Origin: Liolophura sinensis
Lineage: Eukaryota > Mollusca > Polyplacophora > Chitonida > Chitonidae
Direction: 5' to 3'
NCBI RefSeq assembly: GCF_032854445.1
Contig: NC_088305.1
Location: 10,049,606-10,091,716 of the forward strand
DNA length: 42,111 bases
The notes beneath the pieces are model-generated. The model was given only the letters and a program-made list of their open reading frames with translations. It did no database searches and was not told the DNA's origin. Of this stretch, positions 20,010-31,100 are shown piece after piece; positions within the stretch are counted from its first letter, which is position 1, and the number at the start of each line of letters is the position of its first letter. The position numbers and the translations under genes are program-made.

Positions 20010-20895
20010 TGAAGGTAAATTTTATAAAAATAACACAGCTTGCTCAATCATTAAATCCTATTGCCCTTTGTCTTCAGGAAACTCACCTGAAGACATCTGA
20101 CAAAGGTAAAATAACTCTTAAAAATTACTCACTTTATAGCACCTATTGTATTGAAGAAGATCGATCTGCAGGCCGCTCCTCGATCTTCATAAATAACAAT
20201 ATTATCCACAGCCCTGTTTTTCTCGATACAGAGATTCATGCTGTGACCGTCCGTATTTCATTGTCTAAAACAGTCACATTATATTCAGTTTACATACCGT
20301 CAAACACTTCTTTGTCAGCTTTCCAGTAACATAATTTAATAGAACAATTGACAAAACCTTTTATAATAATGGGAGATTTTAATCCCCATAACCCCCTATG
20401 AGGCATTAATGACATAAATGATAAGGGCAAGATTGTGGAAGACTTATAATCTAAGGAGGAACTGTGTTATTTCAATGATGGTTCCAATACCTATTTACAT
20501 CTGGGTAATGGCGGTTATTCTGCTATCGACCTATCACAGATCCATCACTTTTGCCGGATTTTTCTTGGAAGTTGCATGACGATCGTTGTGGTAGTGACCA
20601 TTTTCCTATAATCCTAGAGCATATCACTTCTAATTCTTTAGAACGTGTAGCCAGGTGGAAATTCGATAAAGCAGACTGGATCGCATTTGAGCTGTCCTGT
20701 GAGGCTGATATCACTCCAGAGACACTCAATACAGCAGACGATCCTATATTAAAATTTAACGAGCTTGTTTTACGAGCTGCCGATATAACTATCCCGAAGA
20801 CCTCGACAAATCCAAAATCCAAAAGTAAACCCTGGTTCGATAAGGACTGTTGCCAAGCCATTAAGGACCGCAAAAAAGGCGGAGTGAAATTTTAA
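20010..20895 (+). pseudogene. LINE endonuclease and linker, broken
   Basis: The frame to 20329 has IALCLQETHLKTSD with the catalytic E. After stops near 20330-20550 the DFN motif (gggagattttaatcc, 20371) and then CGSDHFPI (about 20590) are seen in other frames. The frame at 20551-20895 carries the endonuclease end and the linker to KPWFDKDCCQ. It corresponds to 9667-8870 of the minus-strand copy. Confidence 0.8.
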
Positions 20896-21394
20896 TTTAT
20901 GTCATCATGATAATAACTTAAACCAGGTTCGTATTTTTCGAGCAGAGGCTCGTCGATTACTCAAGTACAAGAGACGATCTTGTTGGCGGAACTTTGTTTC
21001 GGGCATTACGTCAAAAACATCCATGCGTAAGGTCTGGAACATGGTGCAGAAGCTTAAGGGCAAAAATAATAAAGCAAAAGTCCAGCATTTGAAAGATAGA
21101 GATTAAATATTTACCTCTCCATCTGATATAGCTAATAAACTAGCTGAGACAATTTCCAAGAAATCTTCTTCCGAGAATTATACATTAATAATTATAAAGA
21201 ATTCCAACATATTAAACCCCAAAAAGAGAAAATAAAATTGCCCTTTTCTTCTAAAAATTTAGAAGATTATAATTGTCCTTTTAATATCGAGAACTTAAGA
21301 CTCCATTAAAAAGGCCCACGATACTGCTTGTGGTCCTGATAATGTATATTATAAGTTTCTGAACCATTTACCACTTGAGCCACTGGAGACTCTC

Positions 21395-22066
21395 TTGGAC
21401 TTGCTTAATGATATTTGGATAACTGGTAATTTTCCTCCGTCATGGAGGGAGGCGTGTATTATCCCGGTTCCCAAACCGGGTAAGGATTATACTGATCCAA
21501 ATAATTACCGTATAGCTCTTACCAGCTGTGCCCGTAAGACTATGGAACGGATGATTAATGATAGACTTGTTTGGTTTCTGGAAACCGACAAGTTACTTTC
21601 TATTATTCAATGCGGTTTTCGTCATGGTAGATCCACTATGGATCACCTTGTTCGATTTGAAACCTTTATTCGCGATGGCTTCATCAATAACGAACATGTG
21701 GTGTCCATATTTTTCGACCTTGAAAAGGCCTACGACACCACATGGAAATATGGTATTTTAAAAGACCTCGCGGATATGGGACGTAAAGGTCGCTTACCTA
21801 TATTTATATCTCAATTTTTATCTCATCGTCAGTTTAAGGTACGGGCTGGGTCCACTCTTTCTGACTCTTATGAGCAGGAAATGGGTGTACCCCAGGGCAG
21901 CATTCTATCACCAAGTCTGTTTAGCATAGAAATAAATAGCCTAGCAAAAACATTAACATCGGGCACAGAGGGTTCTTTATATGTTGATGATTTCCTTATA
22001 TGCTACCGAGCTAAGAATATGAATAATATCGAACGCCATTTGCAGCGTTGTCTCAATGAAATCTAG
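21395..22066 (+). pseudogene. LINE reverse transcriptase, broken
   Basis: This 223-codon frame has the best preserved RT motifs in the window: IIPVPKPGK, FFDLEKAYDTTW, MGVPQGSILSP and YVDDFLICY. One residue is lost at NNYRIALTS, where other copies read NNYRPIALTS. The frame ends at TAG 22064. The upstream part of the RT is in another frame. Confidence 0.88.
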
Positions 22067-22272
22067 AAATGGGCAACTGAAAACGGTTTTACATTTTCAA
22101 CGTCTAAGACCGTCGGTATGCATTTTTGTACCAAACGGAAATTTCATCTTGATCCCGAGCTATTTTTTTTTTGTGGTGAACAGGTTAAAATTGTTGGAGA
22201 AACAAAATTTTTAGGTACAATATTTGATAGTAAGCTATCTTTTATACCTCATATTGAAATGCTTAAAGCTAA

Positions 22273-23379
22273 ATGTACAAAGGCGGGGGGGATATAATTA
22301 AGGTCGAGTCTAGCACTGATTGGGGTGCTGGCCGATCAGTTTTACTTAATTTATATCGTTCTCTGGTGAGGTCTAAATTGGACTATGGATCCATTATTTA
22401 CGGTTCCGCTAGAAAGTGGTATATTAAAATGTTGGATCCTGTTCATCATCAAGGTTTAATGCTCAGCCTTGGTGCTTTTAGAACCTCCCAAGTAGGAAGT
22501 TTATACGTGCAGGCGAATGAACCTTCTTTATATAACCGACGTATTAAACTTAGGCTTCAATATGCTACAAAGCTTAAAGCTCATCCAACAAACCCTGCCT
22601 ACGACTGTGTTTTCAATCCATTGTATGTAGACAAACATACTAAATGTCCTAACAAGATCCCTTCATTCAGTCTTCGTATACAGGGCTATATTGTGGGAGC
22701 TAACATCAAGCTGGAAGATATAGCTCCGGTGTCTTTTCCGGAGTCTCCTCCATGGCTTCTCCCACAACCTAAACTAATATTTGATCTACGTAAATATAAT
22801 AAATTCAATATAAATCCTCTTATAATTCAGCAAGGTTTTGCTGAAATTAAAGCTAATTATACGGATTATAAATTTATATATAGTGACGGGTCGAAGGATG
22901 GGGACAGGGTTGCGACTGCGGCTGTCATGGAGCAACGAATCTCTTCCTTTCGTCTTCCATCCTCTTCTTCAATATTCTCTGCCGAGGCCAGACCTATACT
23001 CCTGGCCTTATCATATGTTTCTTCTGGGTGTGCCCAGAGGGCAATGATATGCACTGACTCGTTGTCTTGCTTATTGGCAATACAGAATAATAAATTTAAA
23101 AATCCCCTGATCCTTCAAATTTTAGCTATACACAGGAAACTAATTAGAAGAGGTAAAGATATTATATTCTGTTGGATACCAAGTCATATTGGTATCCATG
23201 GAAACAAAGTCCCAGACAGGGAGGCGAAAGCTGCCCTAAATAAACCTATATCTAAGATAACAATCCCTTATACTGACATGAAGTCCAATATTCTTAAATA
23301 TATTCGTTGCCTTTGGCAGGATGAATGGAACTCGCAGGTCCATAATAGACTGCATGCTATTCATCCGGTCATTGGCTAA
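22273..23379 (+). pseudogene. LINE RT thumb and RNase H
   Basis: This frame starts after a G-run frameshift (gcggggggg at about 22284). It covers the RT thumb (SLVRSKLDYGSIIYGSARK) and RNase H with IYSDGSKDGD, FSAEARPI, ICTDSLSC and VPDREAK, so all four acidic positions are present. It stops after HPVIG at 23379. Confidence 0.85.
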
Positions 23380-23462
23380 AATAATTATACTTGCGAAAAG
23401 TATTGTAGAGACCATGTAGTCTTAGCAAGGTGTCGTGTTGGGCATTCTCGTCTAACGCACTT

Positions 23463-24457
23463 TTCCGGAGTCTCCTGCATGGCTCCTCCCACACCCTAAA
23501 CTAATATTTGATCTAAGTAAATATAATAAATCCAATACAAACCCTCTTATAATGCAGCAAAGTTTTGCTGAAATCTAGGCTGATTATATGGATTACAAAT
23601 TTATATATACCGACGGATCAAAGGATGGGGACAGGGTTGCGGCTGCGGCTGTCTTAGAGCAGCGGGTCACTTCTCTTCGTCTGCCACCTTCAGCTTCTAT
23701 CTTTTCTGCAGAGGCCAGGGCTATATTCCTAGTCTTATCATGTGTTTGTACTGGACATGCCCAGAGGGCAGTGATATGCAGCGACTCGCTGTCTTGCCAT
23801 TTGGCGATTCAAAATAATAAATTTAAAAATCCATTGATACTTGAGATAATAGCCAAACACCGAAAACTAATTAGAAGAAGTAAAGATATTATATTTTGTT
23901 GGATACCAAGTCACACTGATATCCATAGAAACACAGTCGTGGACAGGGAAGCGAAAGATTTAACGAGGTATCGTATTGGGTATTCTCATCTGACACACAA
24001 TTTCATCTTAGATGGGAGCAGTGCTCCCGAGTGTGTTGGATGTGAAGCACAATATAGCACCAAACATATTCTTGTTGACTGTGTAGACTTTGTCCATGTT
24101 CGGCCCTTAATTCTATATATATATGATTTGCTTGACAGCATCGCTGGCGATGTTGTCATAAAATATTTGATGGCCATTGGCCTATATAATAAAATATAAA
24201 TCTTAATAGTCAGAAATATTTATAGATAACAAGTTATATACATATATAAGATTTCTAGATGTACTATTTTTGAAGTATGCTGGTTTTCAAGTTTTAGCTG
24301 TTTTGGTTTTCTCTTATCTCATTTTAAACATGTCTCAAATTTTATGTTTTATTTTTGATGTTCTCACTATCATATCCAAAACCTTAACATTTTCGTGTTT
24401 TCACCTTGTTCTCCCCACGATGTGGCGTTAAACCATAATCATTCCTTCATTCATTCT
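23463..24457 (+). mobile_element. Second RNase H-to-tail LINE segment
   Basis: The sequence ttttccggagtctcc restarts here as at 22735, so the RNase H region is present twice in a row. This segment runs on to the ORF2 end and the 3'UTR and finishes with ATTC-type repeats at about 24438-24457. About 170 bases are missing inside RNase H, after GACAGGGAAGCGAAAG at 23942. Confidence 0.8.
23588..24199 (+). pseudogene. LINE RNase H and C-terminal finger
   Basis: This 203-codon frame has IYTDGSKDGD, FSAEARAI, ICSDSLSC and VVDREAK. After a deletion it jumps to TRYRIGYSHL. It keeps the C-terminal Cys/His finger of ORF2, ECVGCEAQYSTKHILVDC, which is lost to a stop in the copy at 6204. It ends normally at IKYLMAIGLYNKI. 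Confidence 0.8.
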
Positions 24458-25377
24458 TGAAATTTTATCCTTACATAGAAAACTAATCAAAAGAGGTGAA
24501 GATATTATATTCTGTTGATACTGAGCCATATTGGTACCCATGGAAACATAGTCGTTGACAGGGAGGCAAAAGCTGCCCTGAATAAATTCCTCTCGAAAGT
24601 TAAACTCCCTTTTACAGATTTTCATTCTAATATTCTTAAATATATTCGTCGCCTTTGGCAGGGTGAATGGGACTTGTAGGTTCATAATATACCGCATGCT
24701 ATTCATCTTGGCATTGGCTACAATTCTTACACTTGTGGATGTCTGGTAGAGACCATGTAGTTTTAACAAGGTGTCGTATTAGGCATTCTCTTTTAACACT
24801 CAGTTTCATCCTAGATGGGAGCAGTGCTCCCGGGAGTGGAGCCCAATATGGCAGACATGTCCTGGTTTCTGCTAGCAAATAAACTAGCAGAAACAATTTC
24901 CAAGAAATCTTCTGAGAGCTAGATACTTTAGAGTTCCAACATCATAGATGGAGGTGTGTATTATTCCGGTTCCCAAACATCAAGTGGAGCATCAAACATC
25001 CTGGTTGACTGTGTAAACTTTCTTTTTGCTCGATAAAGGTTCTACACAGTGAACACTATATTCGCTTTATTTGGCAGCATTGCTGGCGATGCTGTCATTA
25101 AATATTTAAAGGCCATTGGCCTGTATCATAAAATATAGCATAAAATATATTATTTTATATTCTACCTTTATTATTATTTCTACATTGTGATAAGAATATT
25201 GTGGTTTTCGAGTTTAAGCTCAGGTTTAGTCCTTTTTAACTGTTTTTGTGTTATTTTTGGTGTCTTCATACTATCAAAAAACATTTACTGAGTCCTGTTT
25301 TCAACTTGTTCTCGCCGCGATATGCCTGGAAGATTGCCGATGTGGCGTTAAGTCATAATTCATTTATTCACTCAAAC
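24458..25377 (+). mobile_element. Chimeric 5'-truncated LINE copy
   Basis: It starts in RNase H (tgaaattttatccttacatag) right after the ATTC tail of the copy before it. It reaches the ORF2 end near 24835. At about 24870-24985 it contains two short pieces from much earlier in ORF2 (gcaaataaactagc...caagaaatcttctgag from the linker and atggaggtgtgtattattccggttcccaaac from the RT). It then returns to the ORF2 end (cctggttgactgtgtaaac) and 3'UTR, ending near 25377. Confidence 0.7.
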
Positions 25378-25414
25378 AAGAAACCTTAAACCGCCATGTC
25401 TTCGTCGTGGGTGA

Positions 25415-25505
25415 CAAAACCTGCGGATGGTGGTGTGCTCTGCTCGGTTTCCTCCCGCCATAATACTGACCACGGTCATATAAGTAAAATATTCCGCTTC
25501 AGGGA
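25415..25505 (+). mobile_element. SINE tail fragment
   Basis: It matches the tail part of the tRNA-derived SINE: acctgcggatgg, ggtttcctcccgccataatactg, ccacggtcatataagtaaaatattc. Head and A/B boxes are missing. Confidence 0.55.
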
Positions 25506-25639
25506 CTATAGATGCAGTGTCAATCCTGGGTCGGGTCACACCTAATATCTTCAAAAAGTGGAAAAGTGGAAATTGTAACTTACTGGGTTGGCGTTCAGCG
25601 TGAAGGGTGTAGTGCAATGACTGGTTGACCGGTATGAGT

Positions 25640-25830
25640 ATATTGGCTAGGTTCGGCTTACTTGCCTTTGGTAAGTCGTCTCATTATAGCAGCACTAGAT
25701 AAAAGAGCAGTGGAAATCCGTCATGTAACAAGGAGGCACATTACACACATTGTAAGGACTACTCTGTCATCATATGACTGAAAAATCAGGTACGACGTTA
25801 AACATCAAGCATTCACGGACTCAATATTTC
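25640..25830 (+). repeat. Second short repeat, tacgacgttaaac tail
   Basis: It ends with ctctgtcatcatatgactgaaaaat and tacgacgttaaac. I remember this ending as a common molluscan interspersed-repeat tail (recollection, not checked). There is only one copy in the window, so boundaries are approximate. Confidence 0.35.
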
Positions 25831-26008
25831 AAGCCCAAATTATTACTGGGCTGTACACTACTTCAACAATTGTCAGTGTATCTTAATGCATCAGGTAAAA
25901 AGGGAAGTTACTTTCCACACACCTCGCGGATCATACGAAAACAGGCAATGTATTACCAGGTAAAACATGTGTTTGACCGATCTCAGTAATATACACTCAG
26001 GGAAAGAT

Positions 26009-26273
26009 TTGTTTATTTGATTAGTGTTTTACGGGGTACTCAAGAATATTTTACGTATACCACGGCGGTCAGGATTATGGTGGGTGGAAACCCGGCAGGG
26101 CTTGGTGGAAACCCACGACCATCCGCAGGTTGCTGCAAACCTTCCCAAGTACGGCCGGAGAAAAAGCCAGCATGAGCTGGACTTGAACTCACTGCGACCG
26201 CATTGGTGAGAGACTGCTGAGTCATTACGCTGTGCCAACACGTTAACCAACTGAGCCACGGAGGCCCCCGGGA
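26009..26273 (-). mobile_element. tRNA-derived SINE, complete type
   Basis: Read on the minus strand it starts gggggcctccgtggctcagttgg, passes the B-box-like gagttcaagtccagctcatgctgg and the conserved tail ccgtggtatacgtaaaatattcttgagtac, and ends in the caaataaa side. It includes head and tail and is among the most complete copies here. Confidence 0.85.
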
Positions 26274-26580
26274 GAGTTTTGATATTGGTGTGTGTACATC
26301 GGCAGTATTCAACATCCATACCGTACATCCAAAAAAAAGAATAGAAATGTACAAAAGTAGCTGAATGCGGTGATGCACCACTACAATACGTGGGAAAGCA
26401 ACAATTTAAGAACAATTTATAACGGAAATATTCCTGGCGTTTTATACTAATGAGTATAGAGGGACAAACTAAATGACGTGTTAACTTAAAGGCATAATTG
26501 GCCAACGGTACTCTAGCTCTGCAGTGTCATGGTGTATAGCGCCATCGTTTAGAATAGGCTTTGCCATCACATGAGCTGAC

Positions 26581-26601
26581 GAACAAACAAACAAACAAAC
26601 G
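26581..26601. repeat. (ACAA)n microsatellite
   Basis: There are about five units of acaa or a rotation of it in gaacaaacaaacaaacaaac. Confidence 0.8.
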
Positions 26602-26741
26602 GACACAGCTAGATACAGCTGGGCCCATTTACTATAGGCCTCCATATCGAAGATGTGAACCACATTTTTAATAAAGATGTTGATTATGGAGATATCTCAG
26701 ATAATCCCCCCCTCCCCGAACAATATTTTCATTGGTGGTTT

Positions 26742-27006
26742 TTTATTTTTTTTTCATTTGTGTTTTACGATGAACTCAAGAATATTTCACTTAAACGACG
26801 GCGGCCAGCAATATGGTGGGAGAAAACCGGGCAAAGCCGGGGGCGACCGACGACCATACGCAGGTTGCTGGCAGACCTTCCCATGTACGGCCGGAGAGGA
26901 AACAAGCATAAGCTGGACTTGAATTTACAGCGACCGCATTGATAAGAGGCTCCTGGGTCATTACTCTGCGCTTGCGGGCTAATCAGCTGAGCCACGGAGG
27001 CCCCCA
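26742..27006 (-). mobile_element. tRNA-derived SINE
   Basis: On the minus strand it has gggggcctccgtggctcagctg, the B-box-like ttcaagtccagctta and the tail ggccgccgtcgtttaagtgaaatattcttgagt. Its A-rich end is at 26742-26760. Another SINE copy abuts its head at 27007. Confidence 0.85.
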
Positions 27007-27205
27007 CCATTGGTGTTTTACGCCGTACTCAAGAATATTTCACTTACAGGACGCTTGACAGGACACTGGTGGTGAAACCCCATGACCATCTGCAGGCTGC
27101 TGCGTACAGCCGGAGAAGAAGCCAAGATGGGCTGGTATTGGACTCACAGTAACCGCATCGGTGAGAGGCTTTTGGGTCATTGTTCCGCGCTGGCGTGCTA
27201 ACCAC
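27007..27205 (-). mobile_element. Degraded SINE, adjoining previous copy
   Basis: The tail gtaagtgaaatattcttgagtacggcgtaaaacaccaat is well kept on the minus strand. The middle is shortened and the A-box end (ttagcacgc near 27195) is weak. It lies directly against the head of the SINE at 26742-27006 in the same orientation. Confidence 0.7.
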
Positions 27206-27518
27206 AACGACAAACGCAAATCGAACAATTAAATATTAATCGCTGCAAAGCATTTGCTCACGTATGGTTACCATAACGTCACATCGAGATAAAATTACTT
27301 GGGCTAGGCTAATGTGTTACGCCATGTTATGTTTGTGTGCTGTGGTAAAGATTGACACGCTTGTCTTTGCATTAGAACGCCGTATTAGGGCTAATGGTAC
27401 CTGAGAATCAAATATTGCCAATAAATTCTTCATCAGACAGCGTAAACAGTGGAGCAGGTGAGCGTAGAAGCCAACAGATTGGGTTGATATTCAGAAAAAA
27501 AAATAGGTGCGCCTTTAA

Positions 27519-27707
27519 GGCAACTGTCATTCACGAAACAATAAGCCATGGTTTGAGGACAGGCTCTATCAGACAAAGCAAGCTGTGGATGTACTTGCTG
27601 ATGAAAATACCGCCTATACCATAAATCGTTTAACCGTTGACGAGACAACTCGCGAAGGCCTCATAGGACAGACGGCAATCTTTTTAACCGACCTTAAGGC
27701 AGATTGA
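27519..27707 (+). CDS. Possible coding remnant, unknown
   Basis: A 62-codon frame follows TAA 27516 and ends at TGA 27705, with no ATG. It reads NNKPWFEDRLYQTKQAVDVL and then ADENTAYTINRL, VDETTREGLIGQTAIF. The composition is convincingly protein-like, but I recognise no family. A second frame (27394-27621, ATG start) overlaps it. An A9 run at 27496-27504 could have caused a frame change. It could be an exon or a transposon remnant. Confidence 0.25.
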   Translation, partial: GNCHSRNNKPWFEDRLYQTKQAVDVLADENTAYTINRLTVDETTREGLIGQTAIFLTDLKAD

Positions 27708-27716
27708 CCTTTCAAC

Positions 27717-27832
27717 ATGCAGAAACGCAGACAAGCCCTGTGGCCATTCTACCTCCAGGAACGCATGCGAGCCCTGTGAGAATTTCACCTACAGGAACTC
27801 AGGCGAGTAGGGTGACCATTCTACATATAGGA
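27717..27832 (+). repeat. 36-bp minisatellite, about three units
   Basis: Three units begin gaaacgcagac, ggaacgcatgc and ggaactcaggc, each 36 bases apart, and share the pattern agccctgtg...attctacct. The 36-base length keeps a reading frame (units ...TQTSPVAILPPG, THASPVRISPTG, TQASRVTILHIG), so it may be a coding repeat. It lies 100 bases upstream of the channel gene's first exon. Confidence 0.6.
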
Positions 27833-27930
27833 ACACTGATATGCACACATTGGTTAATGTTTCGAGGATCATGGGGAATCTTTCTGACCTGCTATAGGGA
27901 ATTTAATGTGTGTTCCCTGTATTACGACAC

Positions 27931-28112
27931 ATGGCGGAGGTAATCACGACCGTTTTTGAAATGCGCACGTTACTAACGAGAACAATCACGAGAGCAAAAA
28001 ACGGAAACTCCAACCGGTCTACATGGAAACGGGCATGGATATATTTCCTCAAAACAACTACTATTCATGGCATCCGCTACGTTTGGAAAGCGCACGCATT
28101 CAGAATCCAACG
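27931..28112 (+). CDS. Channel exon 1: start and HG motif
   Basis: It opens at ATG 27931 (MAEVITTVFE) and encodes the cytoplasmic N-terminus with FLKTTTIHGIRYVWK. The HG pair is needed for gating in this family. The donor is acg|gtaaga. The split codon CG|A gives R61. The frame is open a little upstream (GTG 27910), but no earlier ATG is in frame within this exon. Confidence 0.88.
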
Positions 28113-31100
28113 GTAAGAAAATATTTTCGTGTGCTGACGTTTTTTTAAATACTTGAAGAATACGTCCTGCACACTCTGTAAATATAAAATTCATCGCAAC
28201 TGATATATATTTACATTAACGTCTACCAGCAGAATCTTGATTTATACAGGTATTCAATATAAAAGATTACAGCATAGAGAAAAATGAAGGGCGGTAGCAA
28301 CAGCGCCTTTGCCTAGAACTATGACAGACAACCCTTGAGGAACTATTTCCTGAATGGCAGACAACCCTTGAGGCGTTTGTTTCTTTCATAATAGAATGAA
28401 TGATTATGGCTTAACATCACATTGGCACAATTTCAGCCATATCATGGAGACCTTTCTGATAATAGATGCGGTGACGGTCATGTTTTTATTAACTGTATAG
28501 TCGAATGAAGTACGTGTGTGACAAGCACTATTCCCAGACTGTTCTTTATCTGGAGTATATCACGGCAGAAACGTTACGTGGTAAAATTAAAAGAATCCCA
28601 GTTCTCAAAATTTTCAATGTTCATCTTACTAGATTTCATAGGTTATATGTGATCTGCCAACCATGTCACAGTTGTCGGTGATCTCGCTTTACTCCCATCG
28701 CTCTATAGTCTTACATTTCCATTTTCAGCTCAGCTTTTGAAATGTTTGCAGTTTCCAATGGCAACTAAATGTTTACATGTCATGCTGGTTTTGGTAGATT
28801 GGTTTGGCTTGGTCTTGTTCTCGGGGGGATTACGGTGATGTCCTACCAGATCATAGATCGCATCATCCACTATTATAAATGGCCGACCACGGTCAACGTT
28901 GCTGTCAACTTCAACAACAGCTTGCGATTTCCGGCCATTACCTTGTGTAATCAAAACACGTTCAGGTAAGGGTTTTAATCGTAGACACATGTGTGGTTGA
29001 ATTTTACTCTCCATGTGTTCTGTCAATGCAGCACTCGACAAATATGAATTGATCACTATCTTTGCGTATAGATCAATAACGAGGTGCATGCGTCATTCGT
29101 TTTACTGGTTCTGTCGCATGGCGCGTTGTGCTGGGACAATGTCATGTGTTTGAAAAACCGCCCCGCTGTTCCCTTCATCACAAACCCAAGCAGTCCTAAA
29201 TAAGTGAAACTATTCACAAGAGTGATGCAGCATACCAATTAATAAATTGTTTAACCGTCATACTAGCGGCATTTTCAGTTGATTATATGGACCATAATGT
29301 TTTGTCGACCTTTCTATCTAATGAAACTGCTGTTTGCAAATTTGATTATGGATATTGTTTTACCGGTTGACGGCCTGAATAGTGATTTGGTCACTTGGTT
29401 TACTATTTGTATTAGACATACATGTATTTAATACACTGGCATGCAGGATTTTATAATCCATTTGCCATTGTACCACAGGCCTAAATTGGCTAATGTGTCT
29501 TCAATACACAGGTGACATTTGTCTATAGTAAACGTGCATTGCGGTTATTGATGGGAAGCTCCTAAAGCTCCTTAGATCGGCCCTGCGACTGGATGCAGCT
29601 GTTTTTTTAACACCTGAGAGCGGCCAATCGGGCGATAGTATTAGCTGATCTACGCGGGCTTGCGATCACCGGCTAACTGCGACTCAGCAGTTGTTTAGAG
29701 TTGAACATGTTCTACTTTTGTGCGACAAGAAGCATCCAGGTGTATCCATTTTCGTCGCTCTAACGTTCTTGCGTCCAGTTGAGTACAGTGTGCCTACAGT
29801 TGTTCATTGTGATGCTTCACTGGCAATAGTTTACGTGACACCATGGACAGAAAAGGCAGAGCAACGACGACAGTGTGATAGCTGACAAATGGTCACACGT
29901 GAAAGGTGAAATACGGCCCCTTGTCAATTGTCCTCAGCCAGGTGTTATTCTAACTGTTCATGTAAATGTAAAACTAGTAGCAAATTAGACGCCCCCTAGG
30001 ACTATGGCTTAAGCAGAATTAGGCAAAACAAATGCAGTGATGTTAGTTGCAACTCGTTAAAGACCATTGGTCTACAACTACTCAAAAGGCCGTGTTATCG
30101 TCACATTTAACATACAATAACATTAAAACACTGCAAAGGAACCAGGCCTCGGAGATATTTAGACTACCAGCAGAATCCAGCTTGATGAAGGAATACAATA
30201 TCATTTAAACGTACAGCATAACGAGAGAAACTGAGCAGCGACAACGGTGTAACCATTTCCACCAGACGTAGTCGACCTGTATCCACAAAAACTGTATCTG
30301 GTCAGATACCCATAAAAGCCCACGATAACAAGGTTTTCTCAAGCTTTTCGACATTAGCATTATGTATCAGTCGACTTCTTGAGTTGGAGTCAGTTGCTTA
30401 GGACTGACCGACACCCGGCATTGCGATGCATGAAGGCATGCAATTGCTCGAATAAAACATTAGAGAAATAATGTTCACAAAATGTTTTGCCCTAGGTGAA
30501 CATAAGATCTCTGTGACGTCAAAGTACATGTACCCTGCCACTGGCAGTATTGCCTAGTAACAAGTTGAAAATATAATACACTTATGTTTTCAATTTAAAT
30601 TACATAATACCTTCTCAAGTAAATAATCTGTTAAACTTATTTATTTGTTTCATTGGTGTTTTACGCCGCACTCACTTAAACGACGCGGCTAGCATTATGG
30701 TGGGAGGAAACAGGGCACAGCCCGGGTGAAACCCACGACATTTCGCAGGTTTCTGCAAGACCTTCCCACCATATTCTATTAATTCAATGCAACTATTCTA
30801 TTAGACTAAAACAGGATACTATGTTGAATATGACACAAGATTAGTGTTTACTGTACATGTCATTTGGATCCATATGTACAGCCCCTCCAAGCTTGTTACA
30901 CATAATGTCTTCCTCAAGGGTATGGTTCGAAATGCAGAACTTTTAATTCCCCGCATGCCCGGTATATTAGTTTTCAACCTTAGCCAAAATGTCTTTCTGT
31001 CATGTCTCTATAGTAATTTAATTAACTGTCAGTACATTTTTGAATGGCTAAACTGTACTCTATTTTGGCTTGTTCTTAGAGCCACAGCAGCAGTTGCCGA

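Larger units (their letters stand above)
19872..23462 (+). mobile_element. LINE copy lacking ORF1
   Basis: It begins with the LINE 5'UTR end (cctccgtgggttttcagg), keeps about 138 bases of shortened 5'UTR, and joins at about 20010 directly to the endonuclease region of ORF2 (gtaaattttat). ORF1 and the first 17 or so codons of ORF2 are missing. It continues through RT and RNase H to about 23462, where it breaks off and RNase H sequence starts again. Several stops and frameshifts make it non-functional. Confidence 0.85.

Noticed and set aside
27394-27624. Frame with TVIHETISHGLRTGSIRQ, resembling the His-Gly motif of a channel N-terminus
   Set aside because: The frame has no usable donor in phase with exon 2. 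The exon at 27931-28112 has a better motif (TTTIHGIRY), a perfect donor, matching phase and correct spacing to TM1.
28729-28797. Upstream acceptors for channel exon 2 (after 28728 or 28751)
   Set aside because: Both would include the in-frame TAA at 28766. The acceptor at 28797 avoids it and fits exon 1.
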